Origin: Labrys okinawensis
GTDB taxonomy: Bacteria; Pseudomonadota; Alphaproteobacteria; Rhizobiales; Labraceae
Direction of reading: 5' to 3'
Assembly (NCBI RefSeq): GCF_002982075.1
Contig: NZ_PUEJ01000006.1
Location: forward strand, 310,001-374,000
Length of the DNA: 64,000 bases
The number at the start of each line of letters is the position of its first letter. Within the stretch, counting starts at the first letter, position 1. Under the pieces are notes generated by a model, which had not been told where the DNA came from, made no database searches, and saw only the letters and a program-made list of their open reading frames with translations. Of this stretch, positions 12,612 to 21,928 are shown piece by piece. A program made the position numbers and the translations under genes.

Positions 12612-15209
12612 ATGAAAGCGATCGGTGCTCGGTTTGCCGTGATCCTTGCATTGCTGCTCGTCTCGGCACCCTTAGCGTCGCCCGCGAGGGCGGAAGCCGA
12701 TTTCTCATCGGCCCAGAGGGCCGCCGGCCAGTACAGCCGGGAGGAAATCACGGCGCTTCAGAGTGACCTTCCCTGGGTCGATGCCTTCGCCGATCTCAGC
12801 ACTCTGCCAGAACTCGGCAGCTTCGACAGCGCCACCTTCCAGGCCATTCGCCAATTCGAACGCAAGTCGGGCATGGCCGATAGCGGCACGATCACGCCGG
12901 CTTTGATTGCCGCGGTGCGCAGCCAGGCCGATGCCTTCCGCAAGACGGTCGGCTTCAAGGAAATCACCGAGCGCGGCGTCACGCTCGGCTACGCCGCTTC
13001 GCTCATGAGCGTCCGCGAGGATCGCGCCTCCGGGCCGCGCTTCAAATCGCCGGCGGGCGACGTCGTTCTCGATATCCTCACTATACCCACAAGCAAGGAA
13101 AGCTTCGACGCCCTCTTCCAGCGGCTGCGGAAATCGCAGGGCGGCAAGAAGGTCCTCTATGCCGACACATTCGGCAATCCCTATATGGGCACCTATCAAT
13201 TCGTGATCTATGGCAAGAACGGCAGCCAGTTCTTCTATATTCGCTTCCTGCAGACCCGGGACGGTTCGCGCGGCTTCACGCTCGGCTGGGACGATGAAAG
13301 TGCCGGCCCCTTCTTCAACGTGCATGCCTCGGCCATGGCGCTGTCCTTCAGGGCGGCGGGCGACGGCACGGCCAATGCGGCTTCGGCAGATGGCGTGATC
13401 TCCACCGCCGAAATCAACCGGCAGCTCGAGATCTGCGCCAAATCGAAGGACGCCGCCGAGATCGTTACGGCCTGCACGACGGCACTCTCGGCAAGCACGC
13501 TGCTGGCGAACAACCGGCCGACCGTCCTGTACAATCGCTCTGTCGGTTATAACAGGCAGAACAAGGCCGATCTGGCTCTTGCCGATATCGACCAGGCCAT
13601 CGCCCTCGATCCCGATCAGGCGAGCTATTACACGCAGCGCGGACATATCCGCTACGGCCAGGCGAAATATGACGCGGCGGTGGCCGATTACAGCCAGGCC
13701 CTCGCCAAGAAAACGCCGACGGCGGCCGACTACACCTATCGCGGCAACAGCTATTACGGGTTGGAGGACTACCAGAAGGCCGTCGCCGACTACGACGCGT
13801 CGCTGCGCCTGGATCCAAACGATGTCGATACCCACGCATTTCGGGGGTCGGCGCTGCTGAGGCTGAGCCGGCCGGCCGAAGCCATGGCCGATCTGAACTT
13901 CACCATCGAGCGGGGCGGCGACAAGGTCGGTGCCGGCGAGTACAAGAATCGCGGCGAGGCACTGGTCGAGCTTGGACGCGGCGACGAAGGCAGGCCCGAC
14001 TTCGTCAAGGCCGAGGAGATCGCCACCGCGAAGCTCGAGACGGACAACTACAATTTCGTCTATCGCGCCTTCGCCCGCGCCTTTATCGGCAATGGCGAGG
14101 GCGCCATTGCCGATGCGGACAAATATTTGTCCATCGACCCCAAGGCGAGCGAAGCCTTCCACGCGCGCGCGCTCGGCAATGTGGCCAGGCAGGATTTCAC
14201 CAAGGCGATCGCCGATTTCTCCCAGGCCATCAGCATGGGGCGCAAGCGATTGTTCATCCAGCGCCAGCGTGGTGATGTCTATCTGAGAATTGGCCAGCCA
14301 GAACAGGCGATTGCGGACTATCAGGCCCAGCTCAATCTCACCCCCGGCAATGCCCTTGCCATGGTCGGCCTCGAAAAGGCCAGGCAGGCGATGGCCGCCA
14401 AATCGCTGGCATTGGCCAGCCCCCCGCAGGGCGGCGGTGCCCCGGCCACGACCGGTTCGCCACAGGTGGCCACGCTGGCCGCCCTGCAGCCTGCGGCGAA
14501 GGCCGAGCTCGGCCGCCGGGTCGCCCTGGTGATCGGCAATTCCGCCTATGCCCATGTCGCGGCCCTACCCAACCCGAAGAATGACGCGGCCAAGGTCGCC
14601 GACACCCTGCGCAAGATCGGCTTTGCCGAGGTGACGCTGGTGGAGGACACCGATTTCCGCAGCCTCAACCGCGCCCTGCAGGACTTCGCCGGCCAGGCCG
14701 ACGGGGCCGACTGGGCGGTGATCTACTATGCCGGCCACGGCATCGAGATCGCCAACACCAATTATCTCGTGCCGGTCGATGCCAGGCTCGCCTCGGACCG
14801 CGACGTCACCTTCGAGGCCGTGCCGCTCGACCGGGTGATGGCGGCCAGCGAGGGCGCCAAGGGCATGCGCCTGGTCATCCTCGATGCCTGTCGCAACAAT
14901 CCCTTCCTCGCCAACATGACCCGCAAGACGGCCACGCGCGCGGTCTCGCGCGGCCTCAGCCGGGTGGAGCCGGATGGCGGCACGCTCGTCGTCTATGCCG
15001 CCAAAGCCGGCGAGGTCGCCCTCGACGGCAGCGGCGGCAACTCGCCCTTCGTCACCGCCCTGACCGCCAATTTGCAGAAACCCGGAATCGAGATCGGCAA
15101 GCTGTTCCGCCTGGTGCGCGACGACGTGATGAAGGCCACCGACCGCAAGCAGGAGCCCTTCACCTACGGCTCCCTGCCCGGCGACGACTTCATCTTCAAT
15201 CCGGGCTGA
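12612..15209 (+). CDS. Secreted TPR protein with C-terminal caspase-like (peptidase C14) domain, copy A
   Basis: 865 residues. Order: signal peptide (1-27, ending SPARA); a peptidoglycan-binding-like domain shared with the upstream gene (about 40-255; ITERGVTLGY, FYIRFLQT); a block starting INRQLEICAKSKD; about eight TPR units (about 295-610; for example AVADYSQALAKK, KAIADFSQAI); a low-complexity linker; and a caspase-like domain (about 636-865). The catalytic dyad is intact: His709 in YYAGHGIE and Cys760 in LDACRNNPF. Such orthocaspases cut after basic or other residues; specificity cannot be read here. The signal peptide predicts a periplasmic site, unlike most described bacterial caspase homologues. 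Start 12612 is preferred to 12564 because it gives the signal peptide. The last 700 bp are nearly identical to the next gene. Confidence 0.87.
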   Translation: MKAIGARFAVILALLLVSAPLASPARAEADFSSAQRAAGQYSREEITALQSDLPWVDAFADLSTLPELGSFDSATFQAIRQFERKSGMADSGTITPALIAAVRSQADAFRKTVGFKEITERGVTLGYAASLMSVREDRASGPRFKSPAGDVVLDILTIPTSKESFDALFQRLRKSQGGKKVLYADTFGNPYMGTYQFVIYGKNGSQFFYIRFLQTRDGSRGFTLGWDDESAGPFFNVHASAMALSFRAAGDGTANAASADGVISTAEINRQLEICAKSKDAAEIVTACTTALSASTLLANNRPTVLYNRSVGYNRQNKADLALADIDQAIALDPDQASYYTQRGHIRYGQAKYDAAVADYSQALAKKTPTAADYTYRGNSYYGLEDYQKAVADYDASLRLDPNDVDTHAFRGSALLRLSRPAEAMADLNFTIERGGDKVGAGEYKNRGEALVELGRGDEGRPDFVKAEEIATAKLETDNYNFVYRAFARAFIGNGEGAIADADKYLSIDPKASEAFHARALGNVARQDFTKAIADFSQAISMGRKRLFIQRQRGDVYLRIGQPEQAIADYQAQLNLTPGNALAMVGLEKARQAMAAKSLALASPPQGGGAPATTGSPQVATLAALQPAAKAELGRRVALVIGNSAYAHVAALPNPKNDAAKVADTLRKIGFAEVTLVEDTDFRSLNRALQDFAGQADGADWAVIYYAGHGIEIANTNYLVPVDARLASDRDVTFEAVPLDRVMAASEGAKGMRLVILDACRNNPFLANMTRKTATRAVSRGLSRVEPDGGTLVVYAAKAGEVALDGSGGNSPFVTALTANLQKPGIEIGKLFRLVRDDVMKATDRKQEPFTYGSLPGDDFIFNPG

Positions 15210-15224
15210 GGGATAGGCCATGGA
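14499..15224. repeat. 726-bp near-identical direct repeat, copy 1
   Basis: This segment recurs at 16444-17169 with only about seven base differences that I could see, most of them at the two ends. It covers the complete caspase-like domain, the stop codon and the first 15 bp after it, ending in GGGATAGGCCATGGA. The DNA upstream is much more diverged, so the copy border lies exactly before the caspase domain. Confidence 0.93.
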
Positions 15225-17154
15225 TTGGCTTGAGAAACCGGGACACACCGCGATGCGCCGATTGAAACGGCCCATTCTCGGGACATTCCTTGTCGTGGTC
15301 CTCGGCATAGGCACGATCGGCAGCACGACGGCGCTGGGGCAAACGAAACTCTCCGCCGCCGAACTGCAACGCTATATCGACATCTGCTTCAAGGCCAAGG
15401 ACGGCAACGAGAACGTCGCGGCCTGCACGGCCGCCCTCTCCGCCAGCGACAAGCAATTGTCGAAGCCCAACCGCGCCATGGTGCTCTATAGCCGCGCGAT
15501 CGGCTACACCAAGCTCCTGCAATTCGATCCGGCGGTCGTCGATGTCACCAAGGCGCTCGCTCTCACGCCTCAATCGGCGCGACACTACACGCTGCGCGCG
15601 CTCCTCTACAGAAAACAGGGCAAGAACGATCTGGCCCTCGCCGATTTCAACGAGGCGGTAAACAAGGGCGCGAAAGGCGCGGGAGACTATGCCGACCGCG
15701 GCAGGAGTTATTTCGACGTCGGCAACTATGAGAAGGCACTTGCCGATTTCGACACCTCCCTGCGCACGGCGCCCGACAATGCCATGGTTCACGGCTATCG
15801 CGGCGTAACGCTCTTGCGGCTGGGCCGGATCAACGAGGCTGTCGCCGACCTCACCTTTCAGATCGAAAAGGGAGGAAACAATGTCATTCCGGGCGATTAC
15901 ACCCATCGCGGCTTTGCTCTGATCGAACTGGGCAAACCGGACGAAGCCAAAGCCGATTTCGCCAAGGCCGAAGCGCTTGCCACGGCGAAGATCGAAGGAA
16001 CCGGCACGCCGGAGGCCTATTTGTATGTCGACCGCGCCTTCGCACGGGCGCTCGGCGACAATCCGGATGGCGCCATCGCCGATGTCTCCCGCTATCTGTC
16101 GACCCAGGCCCAGGCCGCCGATGCCTTTCAAGCCAGGGCCCTCGCCTACGCAGCCAAGCGGAACTACCGGGATGCGCTGGCCGACTTTTCCCAGGCCATC
16201 AATCTGGACCGCAAGAAATTGTTCATCCTGCGCCAGCGCGGCGATGTCTATCTGGCAGCAGGGCAGCCGGAACTGGCCATCGCCGACTATCAGGCCCAGT
16301 TGAGCCAGATAGCCGGGAATGCCCTTGCCATGGCGGGGCTCGAAAAGGCCAAGCAGGCGATGGCGGCCAAGCTGCAGGCATCCACCGTCCCTCCCCAGGG
16401 CAATACGTCCCCGGCCACGCTCGGGGCCCCGCCCTCGCAGGCCAAGGCCGAGCTCGGCCGCCGGGTCGCCCTGGTGATCGGCAATTCCGCCTATGCCCAT
16501 GTCGCGGCCCTGCCGAACCCGAAGAATGACGCGGCCAAGGTCGCCGACACCCTGCGCAAGATCGGCTTTGCCGAGGTGACGCTGGTGGAGGACACCGATT
16601 TCCGCAGCCTCAACCGCGCCCTGCAGGACTTCGCCGGCCAGGCCGACGGGGCCGACTGGGCGGTGATCTACTATGCCGGCCACGGCATCGAGATCGCCAA
16701 CACCAATTATCTCGTGCCGGTCGATGCCAGGCTCGCCTCGGACCGTGACGTCACCTTCGAGGCCGTGCCGCTCGACCGGGTGATGGCGGCCAGCGAGGGC
16801 GCCAAGGGCATGCGCCTGGTCATCCTCGATGCCTGCCGCAACAATCCCTTCCTCGCCAACATGACCCGCAAGACGGCCACGCGCGCGGTCTCGCGCGGCC
16901 TCAGCCGGGTGGAGCCGGATGGCGGCACGCTCGTCGTCTATGCCGCCAAAGCCGGCGAGGTCGCCCTCGACGGCAGCGGCGGCAACTCGCCCTTCGTCAC
17001 CGCCCTGACCGCCAATTTGCAGAAACCCGGAATCGAGATCGGCAAGCTGTTCCGCCTGGTGCGCGACGACGTGATGAAGGCCACCGACCGCAAGCAGGAG
17101 CCCTTCACCTACGGCTCCCTGCCCGGCGAAGATTTCGTCTTCAATCCGGGCTGA
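15220..17154 (+). CDS. Secreted TPR protein with C-terminal caspase-like domain, copy B (lacks N-terminal domain)
   Basis: 644 residues from the ATG at 15220, which has GAGGGA six bases upstream; an ATG at 15253 would give a shorter signal peptide lead. A hydrophobic stretch (FLVVVLGIGTIG) ending TTALGQ looks like a signal peptide. Directly after it comes the block LQRYIDICFKAKD, equivalent to residues near 285 of copy A, so the peptidoglycan-binding-like domain is absent. Several TPR units follow, then the caspase-like domain (about residues 415-644) with the dyad His488 (YYAGHGIE) and Cys539 (LDACRNN). It lies 10 bp after copy A, so the two are probably co-transcribed. Confidence 0.86.
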   Translation: MDWLEKPGHTAMRRLKRPILGTFLVVVLGIGTIGSTTALGQTKLSAAELQRYIDICFKAKDGNENVAACTAALSASDKQLSKPNRAMVLYSRAIGYTKLLQFDPAVVDVTKALALTPQSARHYTLRALLYRKQGKNDLALADFNEAVNKGAKGAGDYADRGRSYFDVGNYEKALADFDTSLRTAPDNAMVHGYRGVTLLRLGRINEAVADLTFQIEKGGNNVIPGDYTHRGFALIELGKPDEAKADFAKAEALATAKIEGTGTPEAYLYVDRAFARALGDNPDGAIADVSRYLSTQAQAADAFQARALAYAAKRNYRDALADFSQAINLDRKKLFILRQRGDVYLAAGQPELAIADYQAQLSQIAGNALAMAGLEKAKQAMAAKLQASTVPPQGNTSPATLGAPPSQAKAELGRRVALVIGNSAYAHVAALPNPKNDAAKVADTLRKIGFAEVTLVEDTDFRSLNRALQDFAGQADGADWAVIYYAGHGIEIANTNYLVPVDARLASDRDVTFEAVPLDRVMAASEGAKGMRLVILDACRNNPFLANMTRKTATRAVSRGLSRVEPDGGTLVVYAAKAGEVALDGSGGNSPFVTALTANLQKPGIEIGKLFRLVRDDVMKATDRKQEPFTYGSLPGEDFVFNPG

Positions 17155-17169
17155 GGGATAGGCCATGGA
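16444..17169. repeat. 726-bp near-identical direct repeat, copy 2
   Basis: Second copy of the segment at 14499-15224, at an offset of exactly 1945 bp. It carries along a ribosome site and ATG (17165) that in copy 1 start the next gene, but here lead into a short open frame, so they look vestigial. This suggests copying from copy 1 to copy 2. Confidence 0.93.
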
Positions 17170-17307
17170 GCAGCTGTGTTCACCAGGGAACTGCAATGTC
17201 CTGTGGTTGTGGCGAGAAGCCCCAGGATGCAGGTATGCGCCCAAACTCAGGTCTCTTCGGCCTGACGATCAAAGACTTGGCCCAATCTACCGATCCGGGG
17301 TTCTGTA

Positions 17308-19830
17308 ATGTTGCGCTTGAAGACGATTGCCGCCCTGATCGGGCTGACGCTGGCCATCGCCACGCCGGCCACGGCGCAGATCATCGATTATTCCCGCTTC
17401 GAGACAGCCAAGCGGATCGGCGACCAGTTGAGCAGCACGCAACTGCGCCAGCTGCAATCCGACCTGTCGTGGAACACTGGCTACAACAGCCTCACCAATT
17501 TCCCCCTCTGGGGCAATTTCGACGAGGCGACCTTCGTCGCGATCCGGAACTTCCAATCGCACAATCAGAGAAGCTTGAACATCAAGCCGTTCGAGGAAAA
17601 CAGCATTCCCTCGCCCGAATTGATCAAGCTCGCCCGTACCAAGGCAGCCAAGCAGAAAGCCTTGCTCGACTTCAGGACCGCCAGCGCCCAGGGCATGACC
17701 ATCGACTACCCCGCCTCGCTGCTGCCGAGCCGCGAAGAAACGCCGACGGGCCTGCGCCTGCGGGCGCCACGCTGGGACATGAGTGTGGAATTGCAGGCTT
17801 TTTCGGCAGGAGACATGCCGTTCGAGGCGCGTTTCGAAGCCATGAAGGCCACGCCGGAGGTGACCCGGATCGTTCAGGCCAAGCTCTTCAAGGCACGGGC
17901 GGAGCGTAACCCGACCTATTTCGTGCTGTTCGGCACCAAGGACAGCCTGGGCTTCTATGCCCGCTTCATCAAGGGTGCCGACGGTTCGGCGCGGGGCATG
18001 ATCATCCGCTGGAACGCCGACACCGGCAAGGACACCACGCAGATGGTGGAGATGTTCGAGGCCTATGACGCCTTTGGGGTGATGATCGGTTCGCTGCGGC
18101 TGGATGACGACGATAGCAGCTCGGCAGCGCCAGCGCCGGTGTCCGAAGCCGCCGACCTCAGGGCCAATCGCCAGCTCTGTGGACGGGCCAAGGCTGCGGA
18201 CGACATCATCAAGGCTTGCAGCGACGTGCTGGCGGTCGGTGACCTCCTGCTGCCCCAGACACTTGCCGAAACTCGTTCGAACCGGGGCTGGGGCTTCTAC
18301 CTCAAGGGCGACTACGACACGGCCATCGTCGACTACAACGAAGCCATCGCCCTGCGCCAGGATGACGACCTCCCCTTCTCAGGGCGTGCCTATGCCCGCT
18401 TCGCCAAGGGCGACAATGCGCAGGCCATTGCCGACTTCGACCAGGCCCTGCGCCTGAAGCCCGACAGGACCGAGCTCCTGAGCTATCGCGCCTCCGCCGC
18501 CCTCAGGCTCGGCCGCCTGCAGGAAAGCGTCGACAACATCACCTCGGTGGTCGCCGGCGGCAAGGCGGTCACCCCCGACTACCTCAATCGCGGCGTGGCC
18601 CTGCTCGAGCTCGGCCGCAAGGACGAAGCCACGTCGGATCTGACCCGCGCCGTGGAGCTTGCAAACCAGGACCTCGCTGCGGATCCCGCCAGAAATGCCT
18701 ACAGCCTGATGTACCGGGCCATGGCCAGGGCCTATGGCAACGACCCGGACGGCGCCATCGCCGACGCGACGCGCTATCTGGCGGCCACGCCGCAATCCCC
18801 GGAAGCCTTCCACGCCCGCGGGCTGGCCAACGCGGCCAAACAAAACTACGACGCGGCCATCGCGGACTATACCCAGGCCATCAAGCTGGGCCGCAAGAGC
18901 TTCATCCTGCGCCAGCGCGGCGATGCCTATCTCGCCGCCGGCCAGCCAGACCTGGCGGCCGCCGATTACCTGGCGATGCTGCACCAGTTTCCAACCAATG
19001 CGCTGGCCGCCTCGGGTCTCGAAAAAGCCAAGCAGGCGGTGGTCCAGAAGTTCGGGACCAGCACGCCGCCGGCCTCGGGCGAAGGCACTGGCGGTGCGCA
19101 ACAGCCCGCGCAAGCTCCCGCGCCGATGGGCAAGCGCATCGCCCTCATCATCGGCAACGGCGCCTATACCGGCACCAGCCCGCTGCCCAATCCCAAGCGC
19201 GACGCCGCCAGGCTGGCGGAAACCTTCCGCAGCATCGGCTTCACTGACGTCACCCTGGCGGAAGACCTCGACAACCAAGGCTTCAACCGGGCCCTGCAGG
19301 CGTTTTCGGACAAGGCGGCGCAGGCCGACTGGGCGGTGGTCTACTATGCCGGCCATGGCATGGAGGTCGACAACGTCAACTATCTCCTTCCAATCGACGT
19401 CAAATTGAAGAGCGAACGCGACATCCTCTTCGAGGCCGTGCCGCTCGATCGCGTGATGGCGGCAGGCGAAGGCGCCAAGTCGCTGCGCCTGGTCATCCTC
19501 GACGCCTGCCGCAACAACCCCTTCGAGGGCAGCATGGCCAAGAAGAGCGCGACCCGCGCCGTCACGCGCGGCCTCAGCCGGGTCGAGCCGGATGGCGCGA
19601 CCCTGGTGGTCTATGCCGCCAAGGCCGGCCAGGTCGCCCTGGACGGGGCGGACGGCAACTCGCCCTTCGTCACCGCGCTCGACACCAATCTGCGCAAGCC
19701 CAATGTCGAGATCGGAAAGCTCTTCCGCCTGGTGCGCGACGACGTGATGAAGGCGACCGAACGCCAGCAGGAGCCCTTCACCTACGGCTCGCTGCCGGGC
19801 GAGGACTTCTTCTTCAATCCGGGGAAGTAA
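17308..19830 (+). CDS. Secreted TPR protein with C-terminal caspase-like domain, copy C
   Basis: 840 residues. A signal peptide (1-23, ending ATPATAQ) precedes a diverged version of the shared peptidoglycan-binding-like domain (about 40-255; LQSDLSWNTGYNSL, ATFVAIRNFQ, FYARFIKG), where the ITERG motif of the paralogues is replaced. About eight TPR units follow (about 300-575), then a Pro/Gly linker and the caspase-like domain (about 610-840) with the dyad His683 (YYAGHGME) and Cys734 (LDACRNNPF). The caspase domain is clearly homologous to copies A and B but at ordinary paralogue distance, so it did not take part in the recent conversion. It is the last gene of the cluster and is followed by a hairpin repeat. 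Confidence 0.87.
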   Translation: MLRLKTIAALIGLTLAIATPATAQIIDYSRFETAKRIGDQLSSTQLRQLQSDLSWNTGYNSLTNFPLWGNFDEATFVAIRNFQSHNQRSLNIKPFEENSIPSPELIKLARTKAAKQKALLDFRTASAQGMTIDYPASLLPSREETPTGLRLRAPRWDMSVELQAFSAGDMPFEARFEAMKATPEVTRIVQAKLFKARAERNPTYFVLFGTKDSLGFYARFIKGADGSARGMIIRWNADTGKDTTQMVEMFEAYDAFGVMIGSLRLDDDDSSSAAPAPVSEAADLRANRQLCGRAKAADDIIKACSDVLAVGDLLLPQTLAETRSNRGWGFYLKGDYDTAIVDYNEAIALRQDDDLPFSGRAYARFAKGDNAQAIADFDQALRLKPDRTELLSYRASAALRLGRLQESVDNITSVVAGGKAVTPDYLNRGVALLELGRKDEATSDLTRAVELANQDLAADPARNAYSLMYRAMARAYGNDPDGAIADATRYLAATPQSPEAFHARGLANAAKQNYDAAIADYTQAIKLGRKSFILRQRGDAYLAAGQPDLAAADYLAMLHQFPTNALAASGLEKAKQAVVQKFGTSTPPASGEGTGGAQQPAQAPAPMGKRIALIIGNGAYTGTSPLPNPKRDAARLAETFRSIGFTDVTLAEDLDNQGFNRALQAFSDKAAQADWAVVYYAGHGMEVDNVNYLLPIDVKLKSERDILFEAVPLDRVMAAGEGAKSLRLVILDACRNNPFEGSMAKKSATRAVTRGLSRVEPDGATLVVYAAKAGQVALDGADGNSPFVTALDTNLRKPNVEIGKLFRLVRDDVMKATERQQEPFTYGSLPGEDFFFNPGK

Positions 19831-19846
19831 GGAGCGGGCTGCATAA

Positions 19847-19968
19847 CCCCTCATCCCCCTGCCGGGACCTTCTCCCGCAAGGGGAGAAGGGACTCGAGTG
19901 GGATAAAACGAGCCGAATGAAACCCCTTCTCCCCTTGCGGGAGAAGGTGGCGGCAGCCGGATGAGGGG
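19847..19968. repeat. Intergenic inverted repeat, family A (copy 1)
   Basis: Arms of about 45 bp run from CCCCTCATCC to GGATGAGGGG and include CTTCTCCCGCAAGGGGAGAA and its complement. It sits between two convergent genes and could terminate both. A second copy is at 62776-62909. Confidence 0.9.
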
Positions 19969-19982
19969 TGCCGGCGCTCCCC

Positions 19983-20939
19983 TCAAACCTCGAAGCAGGC
20001 AACCAGGCGATCGTGCTTCAGCTCCAGCCCCGGGCGTTCGTCCCGGCAATGGGGTTTGACGATCGGACAGCGCGGGTTGAAGGCGCACCCGGCCGGCGGA
20101 GCGAAGGGCGAGGGCAACTCGCCTTGCAATACGATACGCTCGCGCTTGCGGTCGGGATCGGCCTGCGGCGTCGCCGACATCAGCGCCCTGGTATAGGGGT
20201 GCTGCGGCGCCGAGAACAGCGCGTCGCGCGAGCCCATCTCGACCGCCCGCCCCAGATACATCACCATCACGTCGTCGGCGATGTGGCGCACCACCGACAG
20301 GTCGTGGCTGATGAAGATATAGGCGAGCTTGAACTCCTGCTGCAGTTCGGCGAGCAGGTTGAGCACCTGCGCGCGCACCGACACGTCCAGGGCCGAGACC
20401 GGCTCGTCCAGCACCAGGATCTTCGGCCTGAGCATCAGGGCCCTGGCGATGGCTATGCGCTGGCGCTGGCCGCCGGAAAACATATGGGGATAGCGCAGCG
20501 CCTGCTCGGGGCGCAGGCCCACCCGCCTCATCATGGCAAGGGCGGCCTCGCGCCGCTCGCCCGCGCTCATCCGGGTGTTGACGAGCAGAGGCTCCTCCAG
20601 CGCCTGCGCGATGGTCTGGCGCGGATTGAGGGAGCCGAAGGGGTTCTGGAACACGATCTGGATTTCGCGGCGCAGGGTCTTGCGCTGCTCTGCCGTCGCC
20701 AGCTTCACATCGATGCCGCCGATGGTCAGCGACCCCGCACTGGGCTGCTCGATCATGGTCAGCAGACGCGCCAGGGTCGACTTGCCGCAGCCGGACTCGC
20801 CCACCACCGCCAGCGTCTTGCCGGCCTCCAGGGAGAAGCTGACGCCGGCCAGCGCCTTGACGACCGCCGTGCCGCCGAACATGCCGCGCTTGACTTCATA
20901 GGAGCGCGCGAGGTCACGCGCTTCGACGAGGGCTGCCAT
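19983..20939 (-). CDS. dppF: Dipeptide/oligopeptide ABC transporter ATP-binding protein DppF
   Basis: Cytoplasmic ATPase of 318 residues that powers peptide import together with DppD. Walker A GESGCGKSTLARLL, signature FSGGQRQRIAIARAL and Walker B KILVLDEPVSALDV are all intact, and the C-terminal oligopeptide/dipeptide extension (PFAPPAGCAFNPRCP) is present. I set the start at 20939, one base overlapping the dppD stop, because the upstream part of the frame is out-of-frame dppD. It is the last gene of the dppABCDF operon. Confidence 0.94.
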   Translation of the reverse strand: MAALVEARDLARSYEVKRGMFGGTAVVKALAGVSFSLEAGKTLAVVGESGCGKSTLARLLTMIEQPSAGSLTIGGIDVKLATAEQRKTLRREIQIVFQNPFGSLNPRQTIAQALEEPLLVNTRMSAGERREAALAMMRRVGLRPEQALRYPHMFSGGQRQRIAIARALMLRPKILVLDEPVSALDVSVRAQVLNLLAELQQEFKLAYIFISHDLSVVRHIADDVMVMYLGRAVEMGSRDALFSAPQHPYTRALMSATPQADPDRKRERIVLQGELPSPFAPPAGCAFNPRCPIVKPHCRDERPGLELKHDRLVACFEV

Positions 20940-21925
20940 TACACGGCCTCCATGCGGGCCGCTTCGCCACCCGCCAGCGGGTGGATGCACAAGGCCTGGT
21001 TGTAGTCCACGCCGGCCCGCTTGGGCGGCGCGGCGCGGCATTCATCGGTGGCATAGGAACAGCGCGGCGAGAACAGGCAGCCGCGCGGGCGGTCATACTG
21101 GCCGGGCACCACGCCGGGGATCGAGGGCAGGATCTGCGAGGTGGCCCGCTCCGGCAAGGCCGCCAGCAGGGCCGACGTATAGGGATGGCGCGGCGTGTGG
21201 AACAACGGGCCCGTCTTGGCCATCTCGACCTGCTGTCCGGCATATTGCACGACCACGCGCTCGGCGGTTTCGGCGACCACGCCCATGTCATGGGTGATCA
21301 GCACCACGGCCATGCCGCGTTCCTCGCGTAGCTTGACGAGGAGATCGAGGATCTGGGCCTGGATGGTGACGTCGAGCGCCGTCGTCGGCTCGTCCGCGAT
21401 CAGCAGCTTGGGATTGCAGGAGATCGCCATGGCGATCATCACGCGCTGGCTCATGCCGCCCGACATCTGATGCGGAAAGGCCGACAGGCGGCGCGCCGGA
21501 TCGGTGATGCCGACGGCCTTCAGCAGGTCCACCGCCCGCTCCCGCGCCTCACGCCGCGATATCGACATATGAGTGCGTATGGCCTCGGTGAGCTGAAAGC
21601 CGACCGTGAAGCAGGGATTGAGCGACGTCATCGGCTCCTGGAAGATCATCGCCATGTCGCGGCCGATGATCTTGCGCCGCTCGCGCGGGGTGATCTTCTG
21701 CAGGTCCTGCCCGTTGAAGGAGAGCCTGTCGGCGGTGATGCGGGCCGTTTTGGGCAGGAGCCCCATCAGCGCCAGCATGGCAACCGACTTGCCGGATCCC
21801 GACTCGCCGACGATGGAGACGATCTCGCCAGGATCGATCGAGAGCGAGACCCCGTCCACGGCCCGGAAGAAGCCGTGCTTGACCTGGAACTCGACGGTGA
21901 GATTGGAGATTTCGAGCAGCGCCAT
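20939..21925 (-). CDS. dppD: Dipeptide/oligopeptide ABC transporter ATP-binding protein DppD
   Basis: Partner ATPase of DppF, 328 residues. It has Walker [13 protein letters not shown], signature [15 protein letters not shown], Walker [14 protein letters not shown], the switch His in LITHDMGV, and the oligo/dipeptide C-terminal region [18 protein letters not shown]. Its start lies three bases after the dppC stop and its end overlaps the dppF start. Confidence 0.95.
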   Translation of the reverse strand: MALLEISNLTVEFQVKHGFFRAVDGVSLSIDPGEIVSIVGESGSGKSVAMLALMGLLPKTARITADRLSFNGQDLQKITPRERRKIIGRDMAMIFQEPMTSLNPCFTVGFQLTEAIRTHMSISRREARERAVDLLKAVGITDPARRLSAFPHQMSGGMSQRVMIAMAISCNPKLLIADEPTTALDVTIQAQILDLLVKLREERGMAVVLITHDMGVVAETAERVVVQYAGQQVEMAKTGPLFHTPRHPYTSALLAALPERATSQILPSIPGVVPGQYDRPRGCLFSPRCSYATDECRAAPPKRAGVDYNQALCIHPLAGGEAARMEAV

Positions 21926-21928
21926 GTC

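Noticed and set aside
15196..17244. 682-codon minus-strand frame opposite caspase-like copy B
   Set aside because: Antisense shadow; the plus strand has signal peptide, TPR units and catalytic motifs. A similar frame opposite copy A is rejected for the same reason.
17165..17307. Gene starting at the ATG at 17165
   Set aside because: The ribosome site and ATG are part of the copied 726-bp block; the frame that follows is short and unlike any neighbour.
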